DNA of 56,441 nt from UBA3775 sp964625275. Lineage in GTDB: Bacteria; Bacillota; Clostridia; Lachnospirales; Lachnospiraceae. Under the pieces are notes generated by a model. It searched no databases. It was not told where the DNA came from and was given only the letters and a program-made list of their open reading frames with translations. Made by a program: the position numbers and the translations under genes. Every line of letters starts with the position of its first letter. Within the stretch, counting starts at the first letter, position 1. Shown one piece after another: positions 1 to 6,853 of this stretch. The stretch covers positions 1 through 56,441 of the forward strand of contig CAZVBH010000001.1 of assembly GCA_964625275.1 (NCBI GenBank), read 5' to 3'.

Positions 1-113
1 TCACCACGTTCTTTGATTTCAGGTGTACCATCATAAGGCATCAAATTTAGTCTTGTATGCAAGTCGGCACGACTTCTAAGCAATTCTTGTATCTCACTAT
101 ATTGTACAGCCAT
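1..113 (-). CDS. Fic-family protein, N-terminal part (runs off left edge)
   Basis: The first 37 codons of a minus-strand gene are visible, starting at an ATG (113-111) 7 nt behind a strong GGAGGAG site; the rest lies left of the window. The peptide contains RADLHTRLNLMPYDGTPEIK. From memory this resembles the N-terminus of a Firmicute Fic family whose C-terminus carries the motif QIFLDGNKRAS. That link is supported inside the window: the duplicated copy at 5885-6153 joins the same N-terminus to exactly such a Fic motif. Fic proteins transfer AMP or a related group from a nucleotide to target proteins. Whether this copy is intact cannot be seen. Confidence 0.6.
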   Translation of the reverse strand, partial: MAVQYSEIQELLRSRADLHTRLNLMPYDGTPEIKERG

Positions 114-228
114 TGTCTCTCCTCCTTTGGGGAACAATTATTGCTGATATCATATCAAAATGTTCCCCAATAGTCAATGAAGATTGGGGGACATTTTTTT
201 TGAACATATATTACTAAATGCTCCCCAG
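114..228 (-). promoter_or_regulatory. Fic promoter region with two inverted-repeat pairs
   Basis: TTGGGGAACA at 127-136 is matched by its exact complement TGTTCCCCAA at 161-170. A second, less perfect pair follows: TTGGGGGACA at 184-193 and TGCTCCCCAG at 219-228. Arms are 34-35 bp apart start to start in both pairs. The same array lies upstream of the deleted Fic copy at 6167-6266. Two evenly spaced palindromes ahead of a Fic start suggest an operator for a DNA-binding regulator or antitoxin. This is inferred from symmetry; no regulator is visible. Confidence 0.5.
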
Positions 229-289
229 AGTCCGAAAAAATGATGTTTTTTCGGACTTTTGCCGAAGCATATAAGTTCATGATATAATG
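228..289 (+). repeat. 62-bp hairpin-plus-promoter repeat, copy 1
   Basis: Begins with a perfect 12-bp hairpin (AGTCCGAAAAAA, 5-nt loop, TTTTTTCGGACT). It continues with TTGCCG and, 18 nt later, TATAAT preceded by TGA, which gives an extended -10. It is almost identical to 376-437, the only visible differences being in the hairpin loop. The unit looks like a portable hairpin plus promoter. It is not part of any plausible gene. Confidence 0.6.
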
Positions 290-375
290 TGCGCGTAGGC
301 AAAAGTGAGCATCATGCAAGTATGGCGTTCATGCTTGCATGAAAAGGCATACATGCATGATGTGAACGCGCCCGC

Positions 376-437
376 GAGTCCGAAAAAATGAAGTTTTTTC
401 GGACTTTTGCCGAAGCATATAAGTTCATGATATAATG
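376..437 (+). repeat. 62-bp hairpin-plus-promoter repeat, copy 2
   Basis: Second copy of the unit at 228-289, same orientation, 148 bp downstream. The hairpin arms and the TTGCCG...TGATATAAT segment are unchanged. Between the copies (290-375) lie imperfect inverted repeats built on CATGCAAG/CTTGCATG and GGCGTTCA/TGAACGC, so 228-437 could form an extended folded RNA or cruciform. The stretch to the permease fragment at 635 shows nothing further. Confidence 0.6.
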
Positions 438-634
438 AGCGTTAGCGAGCTGGAGGAAGCGTAGCTTGTTCATATTTTCTACAGATAAAATACAGATATG
501 CTTCATACTAACTACAATTAGGACAGATATAATTTTATTTGTAATATAGCCAATCTATATTACGGGGTTATTTTCTACTATATGAAAAACTCGTTTGTTT
601 TGTTATACAGTGTATCAGAGGAGTGGTTGGTTTA

Positions 635-1117
635 ATGAAAAGAGCACCGTTCAAGTGGATATTATACTATTTACAGCTTACCTTTGTAGGTGTATTTGTA
701 TTGGTATTATGTGTGTACAACATGGAAGTTAAACAAAAAGATTTTTTACAGAGAGGGATGTATACGGAAAATGTTCAGGGGATACAGTTATCTAGTAACT
801 ATTTGTCTTCTGTTTGTGGAGAAGTAGTTGATTTCAATATTCCTCAGATTAACACAGGGGATTTTATGATATATAAGAGATTATCAGAAGAATACAATGA
901 AATTGTAAGGGGAATCTATGGAACAAAAGATGTTTTCAATTACTCGTCTTATATAAAAAAGGGAAGATTTTTTGAGCAGAGTGATTACACAGAGAAAAGT
1001 GCGGTTGCGGTTATAGGGTATTCTATGCTTGACAGAATTTATACAGAAAATGGTATACAATATTTTGGTTATGATAATCAATTATATGAGGTGATTTCAA
1101 ATGGAAAAGAGAGATAA
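635..1117 (+). pseudogene. FtsX/MacB-type permease, N-terminal fragment
   Basis: 160 codons from the ATG at 635, which is preferred to the GTG at 623 because the GAGGAG site (618-623) overlaps that GTG. Residues about 9-30 form one transmembrane helix and the rest looks extracytoplasmic. The pattern GRFFEQSD...AVAVIGYSML...YEVI resembles the extracellular core of MacB/FtsX-type ABC permeases; a comparable GRWF..SD..IPVIIGG stretch occurs in the permease at 46296. The frame stops just after YEVIS, where such permeases normally continue for some 200 residues with three more helices. It is probably truncated, though a short partner subunit cannot be ruled out. Confidence 0.5.
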
Positions 1118-1607
1118 ATTACAAGGGGGAACCGAAATATTTCTGACTTTTTTAGCAACATGTGTTTCATACTATATGTATATGGATAAGTATCTAAAGA
1201 ACAATGTAAACATTATGAATTCTATCAATGAATTATCTTCCAAGGTATCCATCAGCACAGAAAAAATCTCTTATTTTTTTATTGGAATATTGACAATGTG
1301 TTTGCTGATTTTTCTTGTGATTGGATTTGTGATATATCGGATTATATTTAAGAAAGTATGTAAATGTGATGTGGAGGATTTTAAGTTATTTTTAGGTGTC
1401 ATGACATCTTATGCATTAAGCTTCTTAATTGGATATTATTTGATAGGATTAATTCCTTTAGTTATCATTACAGTATTATGTAATCTCGTTGAAATGGGGG
1501 CTGTCATTTTTTTTTGCTATGAGAATATTAAGGGAAAGGTTGTATTAGCAAGCTTAATTCGTGGAGTGTTAATCATCTTGAATGTTTTTTTTCAGTTGAC
1601 AGCATAG
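1101..1607 (+). CDS. Small polytopic membrane protein, function unknown
   Basis: 168 codons overlapping the previous frame by 17 nt. The ATG at 1101 has GAGGTG 7 nt upstream, so translational coupling is plausible. Hydrophobic segments lie at about residues 12-28, 57-83, 95-140 (probably two helices) and 147-166, with a short hydrophilic stretch between the first two. I do not recognise the family. It could be the displaced C-terminal membrane half of the permease that begins at 635, or an independent small membrane protein. It is AT-rich like its neighbours. The dispersed repeat at 1668 separates it from the two-component genes. Confidence 0.4.
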   Translation: MEKRDKLQGGTEIFLTFLATCVSYYMYMDKYLKNNVNIMNSINELSSKVSISTEKISYFFIGILTMCLLIFLVIGFVIYRIIFKKVCKCDVEDFKLFLGVMTSYALSFLIGYYLIGLIPLVIITVLCNLVEMGAVIFFCYENIKGKVVLASLIRGVLIILNVFFQLTA

Positions 1608-1667
1608 GAATAAAAAGTAATTCGGATAACCTTATAACCATAAATTTTTAAGGTACAATCCGTTTTT

Positions 1668-1781
1668 AACCTTATCTGACTTTTCAGCATCAGTAGGAGG
1701 CTGGACGCCTACTGATGGGCCACGAAGTGGCTTTAAGGTTATGAGCAAGTAGCGAAGCGGACCCGGAATATCCGCTTTGAT
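1668..1781 (+). repeat. 114-bp structured dispersed repeat, copy 1
   Basis: Matches 33271-33384 with two differences in 114 bp. Nested stems: AACCTTA pairs with TAAGGTT; inside it CATCAGTAGG pairs with CCTACTGATG, and GCCAC pairs with GTGGC around GAA. Downstream AAGCGGA pairs with TCCGCTT. It is followed at 1781-1803 by a separate 8-bp hairpin (TTGAGGTG/CACCTCAA). It sits between the permease remnant and the response regulator. Possible roles: structured RNA, terminator/attenuator, or a small non-autonomous mobile repeat. Confidence 0.75.
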
Positions 1782-1831
1782 TGAGGTGGCTTCGACACCT
1801 CAATTCATATTATAAATTGGAGATATGAGAT

Positions 1832-2494
1832 ATGGACATACAAATTTTAATAGTGGAAGATGATAAAACTCAAAATGATGTACTTGCAAATTTTTTGAAA
1901 TATGAAAATTACAAAGTATATTCAGCATACACGATTCTGGAAGCAAGGGAGTATATGAAACAGGATATTCATCTGGTTATTTTGGATGTAATGCTGCCAG
2001 ATGGAAATGGACTTGCTTTTTTAAAAGAAATACGAAAAACAACGTCTGTGCCGGTAATTGTTCTTACTGCATTGGATGACGAGTATACGCAGATGCAGAG
2101 TTTTGATCTAAAAGCGGATGAGTATGTAGATAAACCAGTATCTCCAGTTGTCATGACAAAGAGAGTGAAGGCATTGGTGGAACGGATCTATGGAAATAGC
2201 AGTATTGTGAAGATTAACGGTTTTTTATTTGATTTTGAGCGTTTTGTTATAACATCTGAAAATGGTGAAGAAATAAAGCTGACGACGAAGGAGATTCAGA
2301 TCGTAAAACTTTTATATGATTATCATGGCAAGGTAGTGACTCGCGATATGATTCTGGATTTTGTATGGGGAAATGAATATGTCGGAGAGGATAGACTAAT
2401 AGATACCCATATCAAAAATATCAGGAAAAAATTAGGTAATGAAATAATTGTAACAGTAAAAGGTGTAGGATATCGGTTACAAGGGTTTATATAA
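1832..2494 (+). CDS. OmpR/PhoB-family response regulator
   Basis: 220 residues, the usual length for the family. The receiver domain (about 1-120) has the acidic pocket VEDD, the phospho-acceptor Asp52 in VILDVMLPDG, Thr79 and Lys101 (DKP). The winged-helix domain (about 130-220) ends in the typical VKGVGYRLQG. The ATG at 1832 has GGAG 9 nt upstream. The sensor kinase follows immediately, so the two form a two-component system. Such pairs next to FtsX-type permeases often sense cell-envelope peptides or antibiotics; here the adjoining permease is only a fragment, so the target is unknown. Confidence 0.9.
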   Translation: MDIQILIVEDDKTQNDVLANFLKYENYKVYSAYTILEAREYMKQDIHLVILDVMLPDGNGLAFLKEIRKTTSVPVIVLTALDDEYTQMQSFDLKADEYVDKPVSPVVMTKRVKALVERIYGNSSIVKINGFLFDFERFVITSENGEEIKLTTKEIQIVKLLYDYHGKVVTRDMILDFVWGNEYVGEDRLIDTHIKNIRKKLGNEIIVTVKGVGYRLQGFI

Positions 2495-2520
2495 TCAGAA
2501 GGGTGGTAGATTTTATACAT

Positions 2521-3924
2521 ATGAGAAAACTTAAAATTTTTTGGAAAGTATTTTACATGACGATGACGATTTTGAGTTTGATGGTTGTAATTGCTTATTT
2601 TTTATTATATCTACTTCTTCCGGATTTTTATAAAAGTTATAAGAAAGAGCAGTATCAGAATTTAACAAATGATTTTATAAAACAGTTTGCATTAGTAACT
2701 GATTTTGGGGAGGAAACGGAACTGTTATCGGTATATGCCCAACAGAATGGGATAGATTTGGAATTGCGTAATGACGTGGATGAAGTGATATTTGATTTTT
2801 ATCAGGGAAATTATATTGTTACAAATTGGGATTCCACAGAGCTTTCGGGTGATGAAGCCGGCGCAGCTGTGGAAATAAATGGAAATGGAGTTGCGGAGTA
2901 TGAAAAAGTTAGCGTTGAATGTAGTTATGTATTAAAAGATGGTTCTGACAGGACATTGACAGTTATGGTTCCACTTCAGCCATTGAATGAGGCAAAGGAA
3001 GTAATGATTCGCATTTATCCAGTTGCATGTGTGATTTGCATTGCATTTGCTTTTGTATTTGCTTTTGTGTTTTCGAAGATATATATAAAGCCCATTAAAC
3101 AGATTAGTATATTGGCAAGAAAAATGTCGTATTTGGAAGAAAATGTTGAAATACCGGTTAATTCTTCTGATGAGATAGGGCAACTAAGCCAGGATATCAA
3201 TCAATTATATCAAGAATTAAAAGGAACGATTGATACATTAAATACAGAGCTTAGGAAATTTTCTGATGCGGAGAATCGGAAGATTGGTTTCTTTCGAACA
3301 TTTTCCCATGAACTCAAAACGCCTTTGGCAGCTGCAAATGCTTTGTTGGAGGGTATGATTCATGAAATTCCACCATATAATACGAATCAACAAAAGTATT
3401 TAACAGAGTGCCGTCAATTTTTGGAGAAAGCAGTGGAATTGGTAAAAGAGTCGCTGTCTTTTTCAATGGTGGAGTACAGCGAGCAGGTTACGGTATGCAA
3501 TGTGAAAGAATTGGTTTATGATGTGACGTCTGATTATATGATGATTATACGTTCAAAACAGATTGAATATGTTGAGAAAATTCCCGTGGATTTTTTTGTG
3601 CAGACCAGGACAGGTCTTTTAAAAAAGGCAGTATCTAATATCGTATCAAATGCAGTCAATTATACACCGGGGAAAGGGCGGATTTATGTGTATTGCAAGG
3701 GGGACACTTTAATAATAGAGAACACCTGTATTCCGCTGCCTGCGGCTGAATTGGATAAAATTTATGAGCCATTTTATTCGGGGAATAATGATAATAAGAT
3801 GTCAAATGGATTGGGTTTGTCAATCGTAAAACAGCTGTTTGGTATGTTACATATTGATTACCGATTTGAACCATTGGAAAATGGAAAAGGAATGAAGTTT
3901 ATGGCATCTTTGGATAAAGTTTGA
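2521..3924 (+). CDS. Membrane sensor histidine kinase
   Basis: About 467 residues. The ATG at 2521 is chosen because the GGGTGG sequence at 2501-2506 overlaps the alternative GTG at 2503; the spacing to 2521 is long, so the start is uncertain. Order: helix at about 10-33, extracytoplasmic sensor of about 125 residues, second helix (VACVICIAFAFVFAFVF), HAMP linker, HisKA with the phospho-accepting His in FSHELKTPL, then an ATPase domain with an N-box (SNIVSNAVNYTPG) and LSIVKQLFG. The G-rich boxes are short but recognisable. It should phosphorylate the regulator encoded 26 nt upstream. Confidence 0.88.
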   Translation: MRKLKIFWKVFYMTMTILSLMVVIAYFLLYLLLPDFYKSYKKEQYQNLTNDFIKQFALVTDFGEETELLSVYAQQNGIDLELRNDVDEVIFDFYQGNYIVTNWDSTELSGDEAGAAVEINGNGVAEYEKVSVECSYVLKDGSDRTLTVMVPLQPLNEAKEVMIRIYPVACVICIAFAFVFAFVFSKIYIKPIKQISILARKMSYLEENVEIPVNSSDEIGQLSQDINQLYQELKGTIDTLNTELRKFSDAENRKIGFFRTFSHELKTPLAAANALLEGMIHEIPPYNTNQQKYLTECRQFLEKAVELVKESLSFSMVEYSEQVTVCNVKELVYDVTSDYMMIIRSKQIEYVEKIPVDFFVQTRTGLLKKAVSNIVSNAVNYTPGKGRIYVYCKGDTLIIENTCIPLPAAELDKIYEPFYSGNNDNKMSNGLGLSIVKQLFGMLHIDYRFEPLENGKGMKFMASLDKV

Positions 3925-4028
3925 GGAGCGATAAGATGATATTCCGGTTGGATTTTCTTATGGTTGTCGCGTCTAGCCTTCATCCAGCTTTTATCAAGGT
4001 CACTTTTCTTGGGCGGTTTCAAACTCAT
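3925..4028 (-). pseudogene. Decayed gene, second of a coupled pair
   Basis: On the minus strand an ATG at 4028-4026 overlaps the TGA of the preceding fragment as ATGA, the usual sign of translational coupling. It begins MSLKPPKKSDLDKSWMKARR and is strongly basic. The open frame then runs into sequence antisense to the kinase gene, so only about 35 codons look native. I do not recognise the family. The pair looks like the remains of a mobile-element operon cut off at both ends. Confidence 0.3.
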
Positions 4029-4312
4029 TCAAATCCACCTCCCAGCATATTTGACAGATATGGATTAGCATAATTGCGTGTAATGCAGCTCTCAAACCAT
4101 GTCATGACTTCGCTGATAATAGGAATATCATAGTTTATGGCAAGAAATGAGAGGTAAGCTATTTTGGGATTAACATTTGTGTTAATCCTCTTCTTATTTA
4201 AGGAAGCTCCAAGAGTGATGCTGTCAGAGTTACGATTATAAATCATGGCAGACTTCTTGCCTGTAACAGCCTTGCGGAAAAGTGATTCAGAATGTAATTT
4301 TTGATTAAATAT
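4025..4312 (-). pseudogene. Decayed gene, first of a coupled pair
   Basis: The open frame begins right after an in-frame stop at 4315-4313, without a proper start in place, and continues for about 95 codons to a TGA at 4027-4025. The text is protein-like (SLFRKAVTGKKSAMIYNRNS and WFESCITRNYANPYLSNML). An internal ATG exists at 4246 but coding character extends upstream of it, so the 5' end is probably missing, cut at the promoter of the AAA_14 gene. No family recognised. Confidence 0.3.
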
Positions 4313-4348
4313 TCACGCACTTTAGTGCGAAAATTTAAGAAAAATACG

Positions 4349-4377
4349 TTGAAAATTACACGAATATTCATTATACT
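4349..4377 (+). promoter_or_regulatory. Sigma-A-type promoter of the AAA_14 gene
   Basis: TTGAAA at 4349-4354, a 17-nt spacer, and TATACT at 4372-4377: five of six matches in each box. It lies 29 nt upstream of the ATG at 4407. A small hairpin (CGCACTTTAGTGCG, 4316-4329) lies just upstream. Confidence 0.65.
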
Positions 4378-4406
4378 ATTAATATCATCTTTAGGGAGGA
4401 TTAAAT

Positions 4407-5702
4407 ATGTATAGGAAAATCAATGTTTTTTTAGAAGCCTGGAAAGAAAATAAATATCGTAAGCCATTAATATTACAAGGAGCCAGGCAGGTTGGAAAGA
4501 CATATTCAATTTTGGAGTTTGGACGTTCTCATTATGAGAATGTCGCATATTTTAATTTCGAGACGAATCCAAACCTGAACGCAACCTTTGAGGAAGATAT
4601 TAGTCCGGCTTATCTGATTCCGGTTTTGTCTCATATTTCCGGTCAGACCATAGTAAGAGAAAAAACACTAATAGTTTTTGATGAAGTGCAGCTTTGTGAA
4701 AGAGCACTGACTTCACTCAAATATTTTTGTGAAGAAGCATCTGAGTATCATATTATTGTAGCAGGCAGCTTGCTTGGTGTTGCTGTTAACAGAAAAAGAT
4801 TTTCGTTTCCTGTGGGCAAGGTAGATATAAAAACACTTTATCCATTAGATATGGAAGAATTTATGCTTGCCATGGGCGAAGCTGATTTGGTAAATCAGAT
4901 AAAAATATGCTTTCAGACTAATGCACCATTACCGACAGCATTACACAATGCGGCTATGAACCTTTATCGTCAGTATTTGGTGGTTGGGGGGATGCCGGAA
5001 TGTGTAGCACAGTTTTCTGAAACAGGAGATTATATACTTGTTCGTCATACTCAGGATACAATCCTTACAAGCTACTTAAATGACATGAGCAAATATAATA
5101 ATTTAAACGAAATCAAAAAAACCAGACTTACTTATGATAATATTACAGTGCAGCTTTCAAAAAAAAATACACGTTTTCAGTACAAGCTTATTAAAAAAGG
5201 TGGGAGAGCTTCAGAATTTGAAAATGCAATTGAATGGCTTTGTCTGTCTGGAATTGTATCGCAGATATACAAATTAGAACAGATTAAAAAGCCTCTCGAA
5301 AATTATCGGGATATCGATTCCTTTAAAATATATGTTTCAGATTTAGGCTTACTTGCAGCAAAAAAGAATTTAACAGCAGGCGATATCCTTTATATGGGAG
5401 ACGAATTAAATGATTTTAAGGGTGGAATGGTTGAAAATTATGTAAATGTGCAGCTTAGCATAAATGGCCATCGAACTTATTATTGGTCATCAGACAGAGG
5501 AGCAGAAATAGATTTTGTGATTCAGCTTGATGATAAACTGATTCCAATAGAGGTCAAATCAGCAGACAATACTAAAGCTAAAAGCTTAAAGATTTATATG
5601 GAGACATATAAGCCGGAATACGCAATAAAGCTCTCTACAAAGAACTTTGGCTTTGAAAATGGGAAAAAAAGTGTCCCACTTTATGCTGCATTTTGTATCT
5701 GA
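4407..5702 (+). CDS. AAA_14 / DUF4143 family ATPase
   Basis: 431 residues, typical of the family, with a GGGAGG site before the ATG. The N-terminal P-loop domain has Walker A GARQVGKT at 25-32, Walker B LIVFDEVQ and the sensor-like VAGSLLGV. The C-terminal part (from about residue 330) has YYWSSDRGAEIDFVIQ...LIPIEVKS, a nuclease-like E-D-ExK arrangement common in DUF4143. These proteins are widespread in gut Firmicutes and Bacteroidetes, often in many copies on accessory DNA; their function is not established. It is monocistronic here, with its own promoter. Confidence 0.85.
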   Translation: MYRKINVFLEAWKENKYRKPLILQGARQVGKTYSILEFGRSHYENVAYFNFETNPNLNATFEEDISPAYLIPVLSHISGQTIVREKTLIVFDEVQLCERALTSLKYFCEEASEYHIIVAGSLLGVAVNRKRFSFPVGKVDIKTLYPLDMEEFMLAMGEADLVNQIKICFQTNAPLPTALHNAAMNLYRQYLVVGGMPECVAQFSETGDYILVRHTQDTILTSYLNDMSKYNNLNEIKKTRLTYDNITVQLSKKNTRFQYKLIKKGGRASEFENAIEWLCLSGIVSQIYKLEQIKKPLENYRDIDSFKIYVSDLGLLAAKKNLTAGDILYMGDELNDFKGGMVENYVNVQLSINGHRTYYWSSDRGAEIDFVIQLDDKLIPIEVKSADNTKAKSLKIYMETYKPEYAIKLSTKNFGFENGKKSVPLYAAFCI

Positions 5703-5710
5703 TTACAAAA

Positions 5711-5782
5711 CTAATATAGCTATAAAACAAGTTGGGAAATTTAGAGATGGGATTCCTTTTCGCACCAGTTTTATGTTATACT
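5711..5782 (+). repeat. Diverged promoter-like direct repeat, copy A
   Basis: About 72 bp resembling 6268-6337. Shared blocks are CTAATATA, AAGTTGG/ATGTTGG, GATGGGATT, TTCGCACC and an extended -10 TGTTATACT. The copy at 6268 is placed to drive the DUF4869 gene; this copy has no gene after it on the plus strand. A 16-nt palindrome (CTACAATAAATTGTAG, 5836-5851) follows. It indicates that the promoter segment was duplicated along with the Fic start. Confidence 0.5.
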
Positions 5783-5884
5783 AACTACAATGGGTGTCTT
5801 TTTTGTTAAGAGATATAAAAATTCATGGATTCGTGCTACAATAAATTGTAGTGTCACACCCACATTGTTGCCACAGCGAATTGC

Positions 5885-6153
5885 TTAGGATTGTATAGTT
5901 TTCCAGCAGTGTGCTTTTATAAATGCTGCAATCACAGCGATATCTTCGCCCTCATAGTATTTTATAAGCAATTGTTTGAATTCCGGCACTTCTTTTTCTG
6001 GAATCACCAAGAAACCACCGCCATGCGCAATAAGATAATGGTTTGCAAAAATGACAGAAGCCCGTTTATTGCCGTCCAAGAATATCTGAGTCTTGTATGC
6101 AGGTCGGCACGACTTCTAAGCAATTCTTGTATCTCACTATATTGTACAGCCAT
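5885..6153 (-). pseudogene. Fic-family gene with large internal deletion
   Basis: Starts at the ATG 6153-6151 with the same 21 codons as the gene at the left edge (MAVQYSEIQELLRSRADLHT). At about 6089 it jumps directly to the C-terminal Fic core TQIFLDGNKRASVIFANHYL, which runs to a stop at 5885. The Fic motif F.DGNKR is intact, but the joint puts it in the wrong frame, so translation from the start gives a short nonsense tail ending in VVSW. About 250 internal codons seem to be missing by comparison with family length as I recall it. The joint contains AAGACT, suggesting a microhomology deletion. Confidence 0.7.
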
Positions 6154-6166
6154 TGTCTCTCCTCCT

Positions 6167-6266
6167 TTGGGGAACAATTATTGCTGATATCATATCAAAA
6201 TGTTCCCCAATAGTCAATGAAGATTGGGGAACATTTTTTGAATATATATTACTAAATGCTCCCCAA
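6167..6266 (-). promoter_or_regulatory. Duplicated Fic promoter with operator-like palindromes
   Basis: The segment 6089-6266 repeats 49-228 at roughly 95% identity. Inverted repeats: TTGGGGAACA (6167-6176) with TGTTCCCCAA (6201-6210), and TTGGGGAACA (6224-6233) with TGCTCCCCAA (6257-6266). Here the third arm is perfect whereas the left copy has one change. The duplicated palindromes may titrate the same regulator. Confidence 0.5.
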
Positions 6267-6267
6267 C

Positions 6268-6337
6268 CTAATATATATATAACATGTTGGAAAATTTTAA
6301 GATGGGATTTCCTTTCGCACCGACTTTGTGTTATACT
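6268..6337 (+). promoter_or_regulatory. Probable promoter of the DUF4869 operon (repeat copy B)
   Basis: Ends in an extended -10, TGTTATACT (6329-6337), 64 nt upstream of the ATG at 6402. No good -35 box is visible, as expected for an extended -10 promoter. It is a diverged duplicate of 5711-5782 and directly abuts the last palindrome arm of the deleted Fic promoter, so the two divergent units may share regulation. Confidence 0.45.
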
Positions 6338-6401
6338 GGTGTAAATAAAAAAATATAGCTGTCATTTGACACTACCTGAGTGTTTTGAAAGAGGAAAAAT
6401 T

Positions 6402-6851
6402 ATGTTAAAGATAGTATTTGGAGAAATTGAAAATTCGATATATCATCCACCAACTTATTTTGATAATCGTTATGAGGATGATTGGATAACAGACCCTTTA
6501 ACTGTCAAGATGATAAAGGATATAGACAAATCAGATGTGATAGGACCATATCTGATTCAGAGTCCGGTATTAGGACCAATTTCTGTAAAAGAAATTTCAG
6601 GAGGAGTTAAAACTTTAATTCTTATGGCTTTTGATGAGTCCGGAAAAATATTTAATGCTTCAGTCTGTGGAGATAATTGTAGCAAGTGGATTAATGAAAT
6701 AGGTAGAACAAAAGATTTAACAATTAATCTTCATCATATTATGGATTTTAGTAATGCCAGAGAGTTTACTGCACTTATGTTAAATACTGGCAAAGTAGTT
6801 CACAGTTATGAAGAATACCTTTCAGAAGTATTTAGGATTGAGGAGCGATAA
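6402..6851 (+). CDS. DUF4869 domain protein
   Basis: 149 residues from the ATG at 6402, chosen over an upstream in-frame ATG (6366) because GAGG lies 8 nt before it and homologues, as I recall them, begin MLxIxFGE. Recognisable features: YFDNRYEDDWITDP near residue 19, and SPVLGPISVKEISGGVKTL in the middle, both characteristic of DUF4869. No catalytic motif or membrane segment is apparent. The next gene starts 2 nt after the stop, so the two are almost certainly co-translated. Function unknown. Confidence 0.8.
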   Translation: MLKIVFGEIENSIYHPPTYFDNRYEDDWITDPLTVKMIKDIDKSDVIGPYLIQSPVLGPISVKEISGGVKTLILMAFDESGKIFNASVCGDNCSKWINEIGRTKDLTINLHHIMDFSNAREFTALMLNTGKVVHSYEEYLSEVFRIEER

Positions 6852-6853
6852 AA

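Noticed and set aside
312..506. 64-codon minus-strand open frame near the left edge
   Set aside because: It lies across the 62-bp hairpin repeat and its inverted repeats, has no ribosome binding site, and the peptide has no protein-like pattern.
5891..6344. Two plus-strand frames across the Fic pseudogene
   Set aside because: They are antisense to the Fic remnant and its promoter palindromes and have no ribosome binding site.
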